A DNA stretch of 64,000 nt, taken from assembly GCA_963573385.1 (NCBI GenBank), contig CAUYLG010033220.1:1-64000 (forward strand), read 5' to 3'. The notes under the pieces were generated by a model that had not been told where the DNA came from, did not search any database, and saw only the letters and a list, made by a program, of their open reading frames with translations. Position 1 is the first letter of the stretch; every line of letters begins with the position of its first letter. Origin of the DNA: Cacajao melanocephalus (taxonomy: Eukaryota; Chordata; Mammalia; Primates; Pitheciidae). The translations under genes were made by a program, and so were the position numbers. Below, in pieces: positions 62,230-64,000 of this stretch.

Positions 62230-62714
62230 TCATGTGTTCCTCATTTGAAGTCTGTGACATTTGGCTGGCATTGACTCTGTGCTTGATCCAAAGGTAAACA
62301 TTAGGCTCCCACATGGACAATCAGAGCATTGAGTTGCCCTGGCTACCGGGTGAAATCGGGGATAGGTCTGTGATCCAGTAAGGATGGAAATGGGTCATTG
62401 AAAGAGACTATTAGGAAAAAGAAAAGTATTATCTTTCACTGAACTTGAATTTTAGAGAATGTGAAGACAGCACTCTGGAGCAAGCCATTTTGCCAGGACC
62501 ACTGAAACTGAACATGGGGTTGACAAATAGAAAGCAACCAAGAGATAAGGAAAGAAGAACTGGATTCTAGAGTCATTTTTTGGGTTCCCTGAATCAATTA
62601 ATTCCTAGAGTCTACCAAGGACTTTTCGGCCATGAGAATCAATAAATTCCCCTTTTGCTTCAATCAGCTGTACTTGTGATTTTTGTCATTTACAATAGAA
62701 ATAACATTGATACA
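62230..62714 (+). mobile_element. Old ERVL/MaLR-type LTR
   Basis: 'acaatcagagcattgagttg', 'ccctggctaccgggtgaaat', 'gggataggtctgtgatcc', then the 3' end 'atcaataaattccccttttg' with the AATAAA signal at about 62641-62646, and 'gtgatttttgtcatttacaa' before 'cattgataca', follow the general layout of old ERVL-type LTRs. The start is approximate and no flanking duplication was found. Confidence 0.55.
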
Positions 62715-62783
62715 CACTTGATTGGATTCCTGCATTTTTTTAACTTCTATTACACCAAATTCATGTTTAACTTTGTTGAACCC

Positions 62784-62801
62784 AAAATTGGGCCCAATTT
62801 T
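62784..62801. repeat. 18-bp perfect palindrome
   Basis: aaaattgggcccaatttt is its own reverse complement. A related half-site (gcccaaaattgggg) recurs at about 62838-62851. Confidence 0.97.
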
Positions 62802-62929
62802 TTTGACATTAAATTGATGTTTGTTGTATTTCATTGTGCCCAAAATTGGGGTTTGTTATATTTCACTGTATAGTTTGGAAGTTATATCACAGATATTTGG
62901 AAACGAAGCATGATGAAGGAGGAGGAGTC

Positions 62930-63110
62930 AGATAGCCCTAGATTTTAATTCCCACTCCTATCATGCATGCATTGGGTAACAACTGGTATGTCATTTCATC
63001 TGTGAGCCCTTGTTTCCTCATCTGTTGAGTAGAGATAGTAATGACTACCTCACTGGATTTTTTTTAATGAGGCTTATGTGGGACAATATGTTTAGCAACA
63101 GAAGAATAAT
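62930..63110 (+). repeat. MIR
   Basis: 'gatagccctagattttaatt', 'cttgtttcctcatctgttga' and 'gtagagatagtaatgactac' with 'ctcactgga' follow the forward MIR core. Confidence 0.82.
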
Positions 63111-63389
63111 AGCTGCTGGAATATTGTAAATCAAACACATGATATTTCAGTGCCTTTCCTTAGAGATCACTCGGATAATCTTGATTGATGCAAGAACAGT
63201 AGCAACTAACTAAATTAATTAATCTGTTTGTAATCGTCATCACTAAAACTGACATTCCTTGCCTGATCTAGTGCCAAAAACCTTCTAGCAGTGGGCTAGC
63301 CATCCCACACACTGCCTTTTCGGTAACTCCCTTAGGTTTCCTGTTTGTATACAGATGGCATTTCTCACAGTTTCATCTGAGGACAACTT

Positions 63390-63452
63390 GTTTCAGAATC
63401 ACTGGAGATGTTGAAAATACATATTCCCAGACTCCACTGTATACCTACTGCA
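63390..63452 (+). mobile_element. MER5-like fragment
   Basis: 'ttcagaatcactggagatgt' and 'atattcccagactccactgt' resemble the first half of a MER5 element; the second half is missing. Confidence 0.5.
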
Positions 63453-63469
63453 TTAGCCTTTGTAGGAGC

Positions 63470-63960
63470 ATCTGACCTGCCAGAATCCTAGACCTGCTTG
63501 AATGTAGGGTAGAGAACACAATGATTAGCATCCTACACAAAGCTCTTCTCAGTCCAGCCCTTTGCAGACTCATCTTTCTATCATCTACATTCCAGCCACG
63601 CCAAAATTCTCGGCATTCCTTGAGCATACAATCCTCTTTAATCATTAAATTTTCATACATGTAATTATTTTCACTTGAAAAATCTTTCTCTTTACCTTTT
63701 GGCAAACTCCTACTTATGGCTACTGATAGAGAGATAGGAAATCTTCTAGGATCTCCCACTTTCACGCAGATAGTCCTTTTCCTTTCTAAGGCACATTTCA
63801 TTTTATGAATTATTTGCTTTACATGACTATTAACTGCCTCTCCTCTCCCACTTTTTTCCTCTGGACTATGGGCAATCTAGATACGATCATTATTATTTAA
63901 TGATGTACTCTGTAGATGTTCGTTGAGTAAATAAATGAATGAAAGAATGAATGATTCATT
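63470..63960 (+). mobile_element. L2 fragment with 3' end
   Basis: 'acattccagccacgccaaaa', 'gcattccttgagcata', 'taactgcctctcctctccca', 'ctctggactatgggcaatct' and the end 'aaatgaatgaaagaatgaat' follow the forward L2 order. The 118-codon minus frame at 63445-63801 is antisense to this. Confidence 0.6.
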
Positions 63961-64000
63961 GTGACAAGCATTGGGAATATAATGATATAAAGACAAGATA

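Noticed and set aside
63445..63801. 118-codon minus-strand frame with many basic residues
   Set aside because: Antisense to an L2 fragment on the plus strand; no domain signature.

Overview
The window looks like primate, almost certainly human, nuclear DNA. It carries primate-specific Alu elements of the J and S types, a primate-type L1 3' end, old L1M, L2 and MIR fragments, MER5/MER20-like hAT remnants, MaLR and ERV1 LTRs and an ERV-L provirus in an AT-rich background. I find no intact host protein-coding gene, rRNA, tRNA or CRISPR array. Open frames are short and fall in transposon relics, low-complexity tracts or otherwise unassigned DNA. The window is best read as intergenic or deep intronic sequence built from layered insertions. 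Family names come from recognised consensus patterns, not from a database search.

Layout. 1-6.1 kb: the tail of an Alu, then a Tigger (pogo-like) DNA transposon with most of its transposase deleted and split by a solo ERV1-type LTR flanked by a 4-bp duplication. Two unidentified LTR-like blocks, small hAT elements and a complete Alu follow. 6-13.7 kb: mostly unassigned DNA, an Alu at 9.4 kb, and a hAT transposon (10.8-12.4 kb) that still encodes traces of the transposase C-terminal domain on the minus strand and has an Alu inside it. 13.7-18.1 kb: an old L1 on the minus strand with 5'UTR, ORF1, both ends of ORF2 and 3'UTR, but without the middle of ORF2; a 3'-truncated Alu lies exactly at that gap. 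18.8-33.5 kb: a MaLR LTR, L2, MIR and L1M fragments, an Alu and a short L1P 3' end. 33.5-46 kb: an unannotated pair of homologous segments (35.9 and 37.0 kb), a GGAA microsatellite (37.9 kb), two polypyrimidine tracts (41.0 and 42.4 kb), MER20, two Alus and an Alu fragment, and an L1M fragment with an internal direct duplication.

47,070-53,490 holds the largest single system: a nearly full-length ERV-L provirus with two LTRs, a tRNA-Leu-type primer binding site, gag, protease, reverse transcriptase, RNase H, integrase and dUTPase relics, a polypurine tract and a perfect 5-bp target-site duplication (GTGGT). It has no env, and every coding domain is broken by stops or frameshifts. 53.5-64 kb: MIR, L2, an Alu inside an L2, an old LTR and several unassigned stretches.

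No operon-like co-operation exists here. The relationships are nested insertions: LTR in Tigger, Alu in hAT, Alu in L1 and Alu in L2. These give a relative order of events.
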